11,553 nt of DNA from an uncultured Clostridia bacterium. GTDB lineage: Bacteria; Bacillota; Clostridia; TANB77; CAG-508. Of this stretch, positions 1 through 6,521 are shown in pieces. Under the pieces are notes generated by a model. That model ran no database searches, was not told where the DNA came from, and saw only the letters and a list, made by a program, of their open reading frames with translations. The DNA is taken from positions 30,210-41,762 of the forward strand of contig CAQRYF010000008.1 of the NCBI GenBank assembly GCA_948875265.1. Direction: 5' to 3'. Position numbers and translations under genes: made by a program. How positions within the stretch are numbered: the first letter of the stretch is position 1; each line of letters starts with the position of its first letter.

Positions 1-611
1 TCTTTTTCTTTCTTTATTATAATGTTTCTTTTTACTGGTAAGAATTCAAAATTGGTTGGTAATTCTGGTTTGCTTAGATTGTGACAATTATATCTACTTT
101 CTTCAGAAAAAACACACCCACAGTATTTTTGCATATACAAACCTAACTCTCTAGCTTTAGCCTGTCCCTGTCTAAATCCTACTCTAAAATCTCTATACAA
201 AAATTCCACACCATATTTTTTTGCCATTTCATTTGCAATTTTAATTATAGCCTCATGATTTTGATATGGACTAACTAATAATGTTGTTGAAAAAGCATCA
301 TATCCATTTTCTTTTGCATACTTAGCAGTTTGTTCCAATCTAACTGGATAACAATAATCTTTACATCTACTTCCTAAATCATTTACTACATTTTTACAAA
401 AATCTCTTAATCCATAATTTTCTTCAAATATTGCTTCCACATTTATACTTTTTGTATATTCTTTTAAACAATCTCTTCTTGACTTATATTCCATATATGG
501 ATGAATATTTGGATTAAACCAATATACTACTGGCTCAACACCTTTATCTCTTAAGCTATCTATACAATATACACTACAAGGTGCACAACATGTATGTAAT
601 AATAATTTCAT
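1..611 (-). CDS. queH: Epoxyqueuosine reductase QueH, partial (3' end off the window)
   Basis: Catalyses the last step of queuosine synthesis, reducing epoxyqueuosine to queuosine at wobble position 34 of GUN-anticodon tRNAs. It is the non-orthologous alternative to QueG. My translation gives 203 residues before the window ends with no stop, so the C-terminus is missing. It begins MKLLLHTCCAPC, the signature CCxxC of this family (formerly DUF208), with further conserved cysteines in RCKDYC (residues 82-87) and YCGC (163-166), followed by FSEESR. The family uses these cysteines for an iron-sulfur/iron centre (established knowledge). The start ATG lies one base after the ruvB stop, and its GGAG ribosome binding site lies in the last codons of ruvB, so the two genes are very probably co-transcribed and translationally coupled. 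Confidence 0.93.
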   Translation of the reverse strand, partial: MKLLLHTCCAPCSVYCIDSLRDKGVEPVVYWFNPNIHPYMEYKSRRDCLKEYTKSINVEAIFEENYGLRDFCKNVVNDLGSRCKDYCYPVRLEQTAKYAKENGYDAFSTTLLVSPYQNHEAIIKIANEMAKKYGVEFLYRDFRVGFRQGQAKARELGLYMQKYCGCVFSEESRYNCHNLSKPELPTNFEFLPVKRNIIIKKEK

Positions 612-612
612 C

Positions 613-1620
613 TTATTCTCCTTTATATTCATATCCTAGATGTTTATATGCTGCTGGTAACACTTTTCTTCCTCTTAGTGTTCTTGCTATAAATCCTATT
701 TGTATCAAATATGGTTCATAAACATCTTCTATAGTATCAACTTCTTCTCCTACTGTTGCTGCTAATGCCTCTATCCCTACTGCTCTTCCACTATATTGTA
801 CTATCATTGTTTCTAATAGTCTTCTATCTATTTCGTCTAATCCTAATTCGTCTATTTCTAATTTATTTAAAGCATGTTTTGTTATCTTTAAATTTATACT
901 TCCATCACCTAAAACAATTGCATAATCTCTTACTCTTTTTAATAAACGATTAGCAATTCTTGGTGTTCCTCTAGACCTTCTTGCAATTTCTATTGCCGCT
1001 TCTTCTTCTATTTCTACTCCTAAAATGTTACTTGATCTTTTAACAATTGTTGTCAAATCCTCTATTGAATATAACTCTAATCTATTTACTATTCCAAATC
1101 TATCACGTAATGGTGTTGTTAAAGCCCCTGCTTTTGTTGTTGCTCCAATTAGTGTAAACTTTGGTAAATCTAAACGAATTGACCTACTACTTGGACCTTT
1201 TCCAATAATAATGTCTAATGTATAATCTTCTAAAGCTGGATATAATATCTCTTCTACACTTTTACTAAGTCTATGAATCTCATCTATAAACAAAACATCA
1301 AATTCTGAAAGATTAGTTAGTAAAGATGCTAAATCTCCTGGCTTTTCAATTGCTGGCCCTGATGTTATTTTTATATTTGAACACATTTCATTTGATATAA
1401 TATTTGATAATGTAGTTTTACCAAGTCCAGGAGGACCATATAGTAAAACATGATCTAAAGCTTCCCCTCTTTTTTTGGCCGCTTCTATATATATTTTCAT
1501 ATTTTCTTTTACTTTATCTTGTCCTATATATTCATCTAATGTTTTAGGTCTTAAAGAATTCTCAAATCTTTCCTCTCTCTGGTCTTCTAACCCAGGTGTC
1601 ATTATTCTTTCTTCCTCCAT
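613..1620 (-). CDS. ruvB: Holliday junction branch migration ATPase RuvB
   Basis: AAA+ motor that, as a hexamer on RuvA-bound four-way junctions, drives branch migration in recombinational repair. At 335 residues it has the family's normal length. Visible motifs: SLRPKTLDEYIGQ (22-34), Walker A GPPGLGKT (62-69), Walker B DEIHR (113-117), the sensor GATT (159-162), the arginine-finger stretch PLRDRFG (170-176), sensor-2 RGTPRIANR, and a winged-helix C-terminus with the family-typical YSGRAVGIEALA and EPYLIQIGFIARTLRGR. The start MEEERIMTPG fits family N-termini and has GGAAGGAG ten or so bases upstream. Methionine 7 also has GGAGG in front of it and cannot be fully excluded. No ruvA is adjacent; the gene upstream is an LTA-synthase-like enzyme, with a palindromic repeat between. 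Confidence 0.97.
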   Translation of the reverse strand: MEEERIMTPGLEDQREERFENSLRPKTLDEYIGQDKVKENMKIYIEAAKKRGEALDHVLLYGPPGLGKTTLSNIISNEMCSNIKITSGPAIEKPGDLASLLTNLSEFDVLFIDEIHRLSKSVEEILYPALEDYTLDIIIGKGPSSRSIRLDLPKFTLIGATTKAGALTTPLRDRFGIVNRLELYSIEDLTTIVKRSSNILGVEIEEEAAIEIARRSRGTPRIANRLLKRVRDYAIVLGDGSINLKITKHALNKLEIDELGLDEIDRRLLETMIVQYSGRAVGIEALAATVGEEVDTIEDVYEPYLIQIGFIARTLRGRKVLPAAYKHLGYEYKGE

Positions 1621-1644
1621 AGATCTAGTTCTCCTTCCTCAGCC

Positions 1645-1676
1645 TGAGACAAAAGGGACAGGTCTTAAATGTCTCA
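1645..1676. repeat. Palindromic intergenic repeat (TGAGACA ... TGTCTCA), REP-like
   Basis: The 59-bp gap between the ltaS-like gene and ruvB holds perfect 7-bp arms TGAGACA (1645-1651) and TGTCTCA (1670-1676) around an 18-base centre containing GGGACAGG. Inside it, GGGACA (1655-1660) can pair with TGTCTC through one G-T pair, giving an alternative fold. The element is clearly richer in G and C than its surroundings. It resembles, from memory, dispersed TGAGACA-GGGACAGG-TGTCTCA palindromes found between genes in many Clostridia. Only one copy is present here, so its dispersed nature is inferred. It has no T-tract, so it is not an ordinary intrinsic terminator. Confidence 0.6.
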
Positions 1677-1679
1677 TTC

Positions 1680-3665
1680 CTATTTTAATAAATTATTAAC
1701 ACTTATAGAATTAGATATATCTAGTTCTATTTTCATGCTTCTATAATAATCTTGTAATAAACTTTTTGTATTTTCTTCTAGCTCTTCCATATTTAACATA
1801 TCTCCAGTATTTCTATCATACCAGTTTTCATCATAATAATATTTGTCTGAAATAATTCTTTCATTATTTAAGCTTACAAATGGCTTACTTGCAAACATAT
1901 TCGTTCCTAAAGAAAATCCATCTTCTATATTACATAAATATGATAATGTTGGTTTTATATCTAACTTACTAACTGGTTTATCTATTTGCATATTAGATAT
2001 TCCTGGTATTTTAAACCCACAAGCAACTTTCGTATAATTTAATTTCAAATCTACATCTGTTGTGTTAGGATTTATTTCTGTTAAAAAATTCACCATTTCT
2101 TCATTATACATATTTAAGCCATTATGATCTCCAAAAATTAAAATTGCTGTATCATCATATAATCCTTCTCTTTTTAGTTCTTCTATAAATATCCCAAAAG
2201 CATAATCTGCATAATTCATTGATTCTAAATAATTCCCAAAATATGTATCTTTATATTTTCCCACATCTATACTTACCTTATTTCTATCTTGCAATCCTTC
2301 TAAAGTAAATGGTGTATGTGAAGAGGCAGCAACTATATATGATATAAATGGGTTATCATATTTTTTTAGTTTTTGTACTGCTTGTTTATATAATAATTCA
2401 TCTGATAAATCTCCGTTTATATTTTCTGATAAATCTTCAAATTGTTCTTTTAATACTAATTCATTTAAATTAAATCTACCATATACATTTCCTCTATTCC
2501 AAAAATATGGATAATTTCCATGCATATATGAAGTATGATAATTGGCTTTATTAAATATTTTAAATAAATCATCATATGTATTTGTATAATATTTACTAAA
2601 TGACATCCCATTTTCCATAGGATAAATTGATGTTATTACTGAATGTTCTGAATCTGCTGTAGTTGAATAACTTTGCATATTCATATCACTAATCTTTATA
2701 TTTTCATTAATGAATTTATTTAAATTTGGTGTTATTTCTTTTCCATTTATCTTTTTATCTATTACAAAATCTTGAACTGATTCTAGTTGTAAGATTATAA
2801 TATTCTTATTTTCTAATATTCCTTGAAAACTATATTTTTCTTCTCCATATTTTTCTTTATATTCTTTTTTTAAGTTTTTATAATCTTCATGCATATTATC
2901 ATATTTCTTATATTTTGTTTTAGCTTTTATGTTTATTGCATTATCAATGTCTGATATATGATATCCAAAAATTGTTGCTTCTCTAATTTGCATATCTTTG
3001 TTATAAGATTTTTGTTTTCCTTTTTCTACATATTTAACACCGATTAAACAAAATATTATTAATCCAACTATTCCAATTATAACTTTAGCTATTATTTGCT
3101 TTTTTGTCTTTTTAGGCTTCTTTTCTATTCTTAATACCTTAAATATAAATAACATTGCAAGAATTATAATATCTATAAAATAAAGTATTTGTTTTATCTG
3201 TATAACCACTGGTAATGTACTTAATATTTCTTCTCCATATTGAAGATTTGTAATTTGTGCTACTGATAATACACTATTTGAATATGTGTAATAAATATTA
3301 TCACTAAATAACAATATACTAAATAATATATTAACAACTATTGTACTTATTGCTCGTGCTCTATTAGGTAAAACACATATAAAACATACTACTACAGTTA
3401 TAAAAGCAACTGTTCCTATTATTGTCTCTATTCCTAATGGTTCATCTATAGCTATTGTGTTATTGTAAAACAAGAATGACTTCAATAAAATCAATATTCC
3501 TACTAATATTACAAACCATATTGAATTAAGCCCTTTATTTAATATTTCTTTTATTTTTTCTATTAAACTATTATCTTTTTTTTCTAATTTTGGTACTAAT
3601 TTAATTTCATCCTCTACATTTTTTGTTTTATTTTCCGCTTTTTCTATTTCTACATTTGCTGCCAC
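1680..3665 (-). CDS. LTA synthase family membrane phosphotransferase (LtaS-like)
   Basis: A 661-residue polytopic protein with an extracellular sulfatase-fold domain, as in enzymes that transfer glycerol-phosphate from phosphatidylglycerol onto lipoteichoic acid. A charged cytoplasmic stretch of about 45 residues precedes five hydrophobic segments (roughly 47-66, 79-99, 106-121, 152-176, 190-210). The catalytic domain (about 285-600) shows the metal ligands E295 in QLESVQ and D513-H514 in FGDHNG, the probable nucleophile T336 in STTADSEH, and substrate-site MHGN (381-384), FWNR (388-391) and SSHTPF (448-453), all aligning by eye with LtaS. The start is GTG at 3663-3665, with AAGGGG nine bases upstream; the overlapping ATG at 3667 is in another frame and stops within a few codons. 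The 16-base gap from the upstream glycosyltransferase suggests one operon. Paralogues vary in substrate, so I give no gene symbol. Confidence 0.88.
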   Translation of the reverse strand: MAANVEIEKAENKTKNVEDEIKLVPKLEKKDNSLIEKIKEILNKGLNSIWFVILVGILILLKSFLFYNNTIAIDEPLGIETIIGTVAFITVVVCFICVLPNRARAISTIVVNILFSILLFSDNIYYTYSNSVLSVAQITNLQYGEEILSTLPVVIQIKQILYFIDIIILAMLFIFKVLRIEKKPKKTKKQIIAKVIIGIVGLIIFCLIGVKYVEKGKQKSYNKDMQIREATIFGYHISDIDNAINIKAKTKYKKYDNMHEDYKNLKKEYKEKYGEEKYSFQGILENKNIIILQLESVQDFVIDKKINGKEITPNLNKFINENIKISDMNMQSYSTTADSEHSVITSIYPMENGMSFSKYYTNTYDDLFKIFNKANYHTSYMHGNYPYFWNRGNVYGRFNLNELVLKEQFEDLSENINGDLSDELLYKQAVQKLKKYDNPFISYIVAASSHTPFTLEGLQDRNKVSIDVGKYKDTYFGNYLESMNYADYAFGIFIEELKREGLYDDTAILIFGDHNGLNMYNEEMVNFLTEINPNTTDVDLKLNYTKVACGFKIPGISNMQIDKPVSKLDIKPTLSYLCNIEDGFSLGTNMFASKPFVSLNNERIISDKYYYDENWYDRNTGDMLNMEELEENTKSLLQDYYRSMKIELDISNSISVNNLLK

Positions 3666-3681
3666 ATTTCTTTTCCCCTTC

Positions 3682-4170
3682 CTATATTTTGTCTATAAAT
3701 TTTTCTATTATTTCTAACATTTTTCTATTTCCTTGTGCATTGCTATCGTATTTTATTGGTGTAAAATCTTGCATTTTAATAATTGCTTCTTCTAGTTCTT
3801 CTACTCCATTTATTCCAATAATATATCCTTTTTTACTAAATGATTCTACAATTTGTTTTTGATGGTCATTTACATGTTCTTGATATTCATGAAGTCTTGG
3901 TACAGCAATTACTTTTTTCCCTTTTTTTATAGAGCTAATAATAGAGCCTACTCCTCCATGAGTTATAATCAAATCAGCTTGTTCTTGATATCTTTCTAAC
4001 TCTTCTTGTGGAATTAAATCAAATATTCTCATGTTTTTTGATTCGTATTTTGTGTATCCAGATTGAACAAGTATTTTTTCATCGATAACTTCTTTTTCTA
4101 TTAATTCATCCATCTTTTCTAATAATCGATGGAAACTATTATTTTGAGTCCCTAATAATACTAAAATCAT
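3682..4170 (-). CDS. Alg13-type glycosyltransferase subunit (PssE/EpsF-like), UDP-sugar-binding half
   Basis: A 162-residue protein corresponding to the C-terminal, donor-binding half of GT-B glycosyltransferases of the MurG/Alg13 type (glycosyltransferase family 28 C-terminal domain). It opens with MILVLLGTQ, typical of the family, and carries the nucleotide-sugar-binding THGGVGSI (70-77) and the later VPRLHEYQEHVNDHQ (90-104). It has no membrane segment and should be cytoplasmic, held at the membrane by its partner. Its ATG overlaps the stop of the preceding Alg14-type gene in TAATG (one shared base), so translation is coupled. In eukaryotes and in bacterial polysaccharide loci, Alg13 and Alg14 work as an obligate pair that adds the second sugar to a lipid-linked carrier. 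The sugar used here cannot be read from the sequence. Confidence 0.88.
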   Translation of the reverse strand: MILVLLGTQNNSFHRLLEKMDELIEKEVIDEKILVQSGYTKYESKNMRIFDLIPQEELERYQEQADLIITHGGVGSIISSIKKGKKVIAVPRLHEYQEHVNDHQKQIVESFSKKGYIIGINGVEELEEAIIKMQDFTPIKYDSNAQGNRKMLEIIEKFIDKI

Positions 4171-4655
4171 TAATAAATCGAACCTCCATATACAGCCTTA
4201 GGATAAATCTTAAGCATTTCTTCCCATTGTACAATAAATAAATCTGCAATAGGATAAATTAGTCTACCAGTTGCTGTTTTTTTATTTCTATTTGCAAATG
4301 TTTCTATATAAATAATCTTACTACCGAATATTTTACCTAAATAACACATTGGCCCTGCTGTATGTGTACCTGTTGTTATTATTACTTTTGGTCTTAGTCT
4401 AAAATAGTAATATACAGTTTTAATACATAAATATAAATATTTAAAAATATATGTAAATAATTTTGACCTTGTTCCATATGGTAGAAAGTGTATTTTATCT
4501 CCATATTTTTCTTTTAATGATTCATTTGCTTTGTCTTTTTCTGTTATTATATTATATTCGTATTTTTGAAATAAAGGAGCAAGTTGTAACATTTCGCTTA
4601 AATGTCCTCCTGTACTTGATATAAATAGCACTTTTTTCTTATCTTTTTTGTTCAT
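4170..4655 (-). CDS. Alg14-type glycosyltransferase subunit (PssD-like), membrane-anchoring half
   Basis: A 161-residue protein matching the acceptor-binding, membrane-associated half of split GT-B glycosyltransferases. Near the N-terminus is VLFISSTGGHLSEM (9-22), the Alg14 hallmark. A hydrophobic aromatic stretch (about 66-86) is the likely membrane contact, followed by VIITTGTHTAGP (91-102) and IETFANRNKKTATGR (117-131), both typical. It recruits the Alg13-type partner encoded directly downstream to act on a lipid-linked sugar. The start ATG has an AGGTG ribosome binding site and is preceded by a near-consensus promoter, so this is the first gene of the envelope operon. Capsule or exopolysaccharide loci (PssD, Cps14F) use such pairs, but no polymerase or flippase is in the window to say which glycan is made. 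Confidence 0.88.
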   Translation of the reverse strand: MNKKDKKKVLFISSTGGHLSEMLQLAPLFQKYEYNIITEKDKANESLKEKYGDKIHFLPYGTRSKLFTYIFKYLYLCIKTVYYYFRLRPKVIITTGTHTAGPMCYLGKIFGSKIIYIETFANRNKKTATGRLIYPIADLFIVQWEEMLKIYPKAVYGGSIY

Positions 4656-4691
4656 AAAAACACCTTTTTTGTATTAATTTTCTACACGCAT

Positions 4692-4720
4692 ATTATACCT
4701 TTTTTTCGCTTATATGTCTA
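4692..4720 (-). promoter_or_regulatory. Sigma-A type promoter for the glycosyltransferase/ltaS-like operon
   Basis: Read on the minus strand, TAGACA (4715-4720) is followed after exactly 17 bases by TATAAT (4692-4697): a five-of-six -35 and a perfect -10. It lies about 37 bases before the first start codon of the operon and just after the terminator that ends the xerD unit. Confidence 0.8.
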
Positions 4721-4734
4721 GTAAAATAAAAAAT

Positions 4735-4778
4735 AAAGATATATATAATAGATATGTTTAACTATTATATATATCTTT
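4735..4778 (-). terminator. Intrinsic terminator after xerD (probably bidirectional)
   Basis: A perfect 17-bp inverted repeat, AAAGATATATATAATAG (4735-4751) and its exact complement (4762-4778), encloses a 10-base loop. On the minus strand it is followed by ATTTTTTATTTT and on the plus strand by TTTTTATT, so it can act in both directions. It sits about 60 bases after the xerD stop. The stem is almost all A-T and relies on length rather than G-C content. Confidence 0.75.
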
Positions 4779-4836
4779 TTTATTACTATTCAATAATTCT
4801 TCTTAAACCCTTTAACTATAATATTCAATATAATTT

Positions 4837-5718
4837 TTAAGCTCTAGGATGTGCTTTCCTATACACATTTTTCAAACCTTCATCCTGAAATTGCATATAT
4901 ACTTGTGTTGATGATATATCTGAATGTCCAAGCATAGTTTGAATTGCTTTCAAATCAGCTCCATTTTGTAATAAATGAGTTGCAAAAGAATGTCTTAACA
5001 CATGTGGTGTTATATCTTTTGTTATATGTGCTTGTTCTTTATAATATTTTATTATTTTCCAGAATCCTTGTCTTGTTAATCTTCCTCCATTTATATTAAC
5101 AAATAAAGCTTTTTCACTTTCAGTTTTAATTAATATATCTCTTGCTTCTTCTACATATTCTTTTAATGCTTTTAAAGACATTGTTCCAAGTGGTATATTA
5201 CGTTGTTTTGTTCCAGCCTTACATGTTACAAATCCTTCATCTAAATTAACATCATCTATATCTAATGATATAATTTCTGTTACTCTCATTCCTGTAGCAT
5301 ATGCAAATTCTAACATTGCTTTATCACGAATACCTTTTAAATCAACATCCTTTGGTTGGTCTAATAATAATTCTACTTCTTTAGAAGTTAATACACTTGG
5401 TACTCTTTTTTCTATTTTTGGTGATTGTATATGTTCTGTTGGATCAACTTTTATTTTTTTATTTTTTAACACAAATTGATAAAATGATCTAATAGACGCT
5501 ATACATCTAGAGATACTTGATGGTTTCTTTCCTGCTTCTTGAAGCTCTTTTATATAATCTTTTATATCTTCTTCCTTTACTCTGTTATAATGAATTCCAT
5601 AAGATTCTAAATATTTTCTAAATTGTTTTAAATCTCTTTTGTACGATTGTAATGTGTTTTCTGATAATTTTTTATCATTTTCTAAAAAATTAAAAAAGTA
5701 TTTTAATTGTCTTTCCAT
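4837..5718 (-). CDS. xerD: Site-specific tyrosine recombinase XerD
   Basis: A 293-residue tyrosine recombinase that, with XerC where present, resolves chromosome dimers at the dif site during division. The N-terminal SAM-like DNA-binding domain spans about 1-95 (LSENTLQSYKRDLKQF near the start). The catalytic domain has the full active-site set: R145 (ATGMRVTE), K171 (GTKQRNIP), H239 and R242 (HVLRHSFATHLL), H265 (LGHS) and nucleophile Y274 (TQVYMQF). The C-terminal AHPRA resembles the XerD ending rather than phage integrases, and the length is standard for a Xer protein. The start ATG has AGGGG seven bases upstream. Its neighbour spoIIM is on the same strand, as in Bacillus subtilis. It looks like the housekeeping recombinase, not a mobile-element integrase. 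Confidence 0.93.
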   Translation of the reverse strand: MERQLKYFFNFLENDKKLSENTLQSYKRDLKQFRKYLESYGIHYNRVKEEDIKDYIKELQEAGKKPSSISRCIASIRSFYQFVLKNKKIKVDPTEHIQSPKIEKRVPSVLTSKEVELLLDQPKDVDLKGIRDKAMLEFAYATGMRVTEIISLDIDDVNLDEGFVTCKAGTKQRNIPLGTMSLKALKEYVEEARDILIKTESEKALFVNINGGRLTRQGFWKIIKYYKEQAHITKDITPHVLRHSFATHLLQNGADLKAIQTMLGHSDISSTQVYMQFQDEGLKNVYRKAHPRA

Positions 5719-5773
5719 TTATTTCCCCTACCTCTATAATATAAAATAATCTATTTACATAAACTCCATATAT

Positions 5774-5802
5774 GTTATATCAAACTATTTATAATTTGTA
5801 AA
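5774..5802 (-). promoter_or_regulatory. Probable promoter for xerD
   Basis: On the minus strand, TTTACA (5797-5802), a 17-base spacer and TATAAC (5774-5779) lie in the 101-bp spoIIM-xerD gap. Each hexamer matches five of six consensus positions. No terminator is visible in the gap, so xerD may be read both from here and by read-through from spoIIM. Confidence 0.55.
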
Positions 5803-5819
5803 TACATTTTTCGATTTTT

Positions 5820-6458
5820 TTAAAAATATTTTGATATAACTTTTAAAATATTAGTTGATATACATATTTCAATTAATGAAGAAATTATCAAAAATATCAT
5901 CATAATTACTGAGAATATAGTATGTCGAACAACTTCCAATTTTATATTTTCCTTTCTTTTATCTTTCATTATAGATTTATACAATTTAAATCCACTAACA
6001 GCTAATGCCAAAATTGCTGGTATAAATATTATATTTTGTAATACTAAACTAATTAATACAAATATTATCCCTTTCGATAATCCCATCATAGATATACATA
6101 CTGAAATAGTATAACCAAGACAGAAACCTCTATATAATACAATTCCAAAAACAACAGGAATTCCAATTACTGTTGTTCCAAAAAACCAAATCGTTACAGA
6201 TAATATTATATTTTGACTCATACTTGTTTTTATTAACTCAACATTATCTAACTTTTCTGTATTTTTTAATTTATCTATAAAATTATTTAAATATGTACTA
6301 ATTTCAACCCTTTGATTTTCTTGTATATTATTCACAAAAAATACTCCTAAGAATATCCCTATTACAAATATAAGTAATACAATTATATATTCTTTACTAT
6401 TATTTATAATATGTTGTTTTACAGTATTTTTTATAGTTATTTGTTTATTTCTCTCCAT
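5820..6458 (-). CDS. spoIIM: Stage II sporulation protein M-like membrane protein
   Basis: A 212-residue polytopic membrane protein of the SpoIIM family. In Bacillus, SpoIIM joins SpoIID and SpoIIP in the machine that thins septal peptidoglycan and drives engulfment of the forespore (established knowledge). A short basic N-terminus is followed by a hydrophobic segment at 23-43 (with GIFLGVFF), an extracellular stretch of about 40 residues, then membrane segments at roughly 83-109, 112-125, 129-160 and 178-201. The signature lies in LVLQNIIFIPAILALAVSG (138-156), which fits the family well. The ATG follows AAGGAG seven bases upstream, but that site is part of a hairpin. xerD lies downstream and an EndoQ-type gene upstream, both on the same strand. 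Related proteins exist in non-sporulating bacteria, so this gene alone does not prove sporulation. Confidence 0.87.
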   Translation of the reverse strand: MERNKQITIKNTVKQHIINNSKEYIIVLLIFVIGIFLGVFFVNNIQENQRVEISTYLNNFIDKLKNTEKLDNVELIKTSMSQNIILSVTIWFFGTTVIGIPVVFGIVLYRGFCLGYTISVCISMMGLSKGIIFVLISLVLQNIIFIPAILALAVSGFKLYKSIMKDKRKENIKLEVVRHTIFSVIMMIFLIISSLIEICISTNILKVISKYF

Positions 6459-6510
6459 AAAAAATCTCCTTATCTTTTATACATAATGTGTATTCGATAA
6501 GGAGTTTTTT
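6459..6510 (-). terminator. Hairpin with T-tract that also contains the spoIIM ribosome binding site
   Basis: The arms CTCCTTATC (6466-6474) and GATAAGGAG (6496-6504) pair perfectly over 9 bp. Inside the 21-base loop a second 5-bp stem (ATACA/TGTAT on the minus strand) can form. On the minus strand the hairpin is followed by ATTTTTT and then the spoIIM ATG, so it looks like the intrinsic terminator of the EndoQ gene, while its 3' arm is the AAGGAG ribosome binding site of spoIIM. A TTTTTT run also follows on the plus strand. Confidence 0.65.
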
Positions 6511-6521
6511 AGAACTATTTT

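Noticed and set aside
756..953. Plus-strand reading frames opposite ruvB, the ltaS-like gene, the EndoQ gene and others, rich in Leu, Phe, Ile and Ser
   Set aside because: They lie antisense to well-supported genes, lack good ribosome binding sites and have the hydrophobic composition expected of complements of AT-rich coding sequence.
1645..1676. Palindrome before ruvB as an intrinsic terminator
   Set aside because: No T-run follows on either strand; the next bases on the minus strand are GGCTGAGGAAGGAG, so a repeat element is the better explanation.
3663..3667. ATG at 3665-3667 as the start of the ltaS-like gene
   Set aside because: It is in a different frame and reaches a stop within six codons. 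The GTG at 3663-3665 is in frame and correctly spaced from AAGGGG.
4837..5718. XerD gene as the integrase of a mobile element
   Set aside because: It has a XerD-like length and C-terminus, sits next to spoIIM, and there are no cargo genes, attachment-site repeats or phage genes around it.
6475..6495. TATAAA inside the spoIIM hairpin loop as a firm promoter call
   Set aside because: No recognisable -35 stands 16-18 bases upstream, and the motif is common in AT-rich DNA. It is kept only as a possibility within the hairpin finding.
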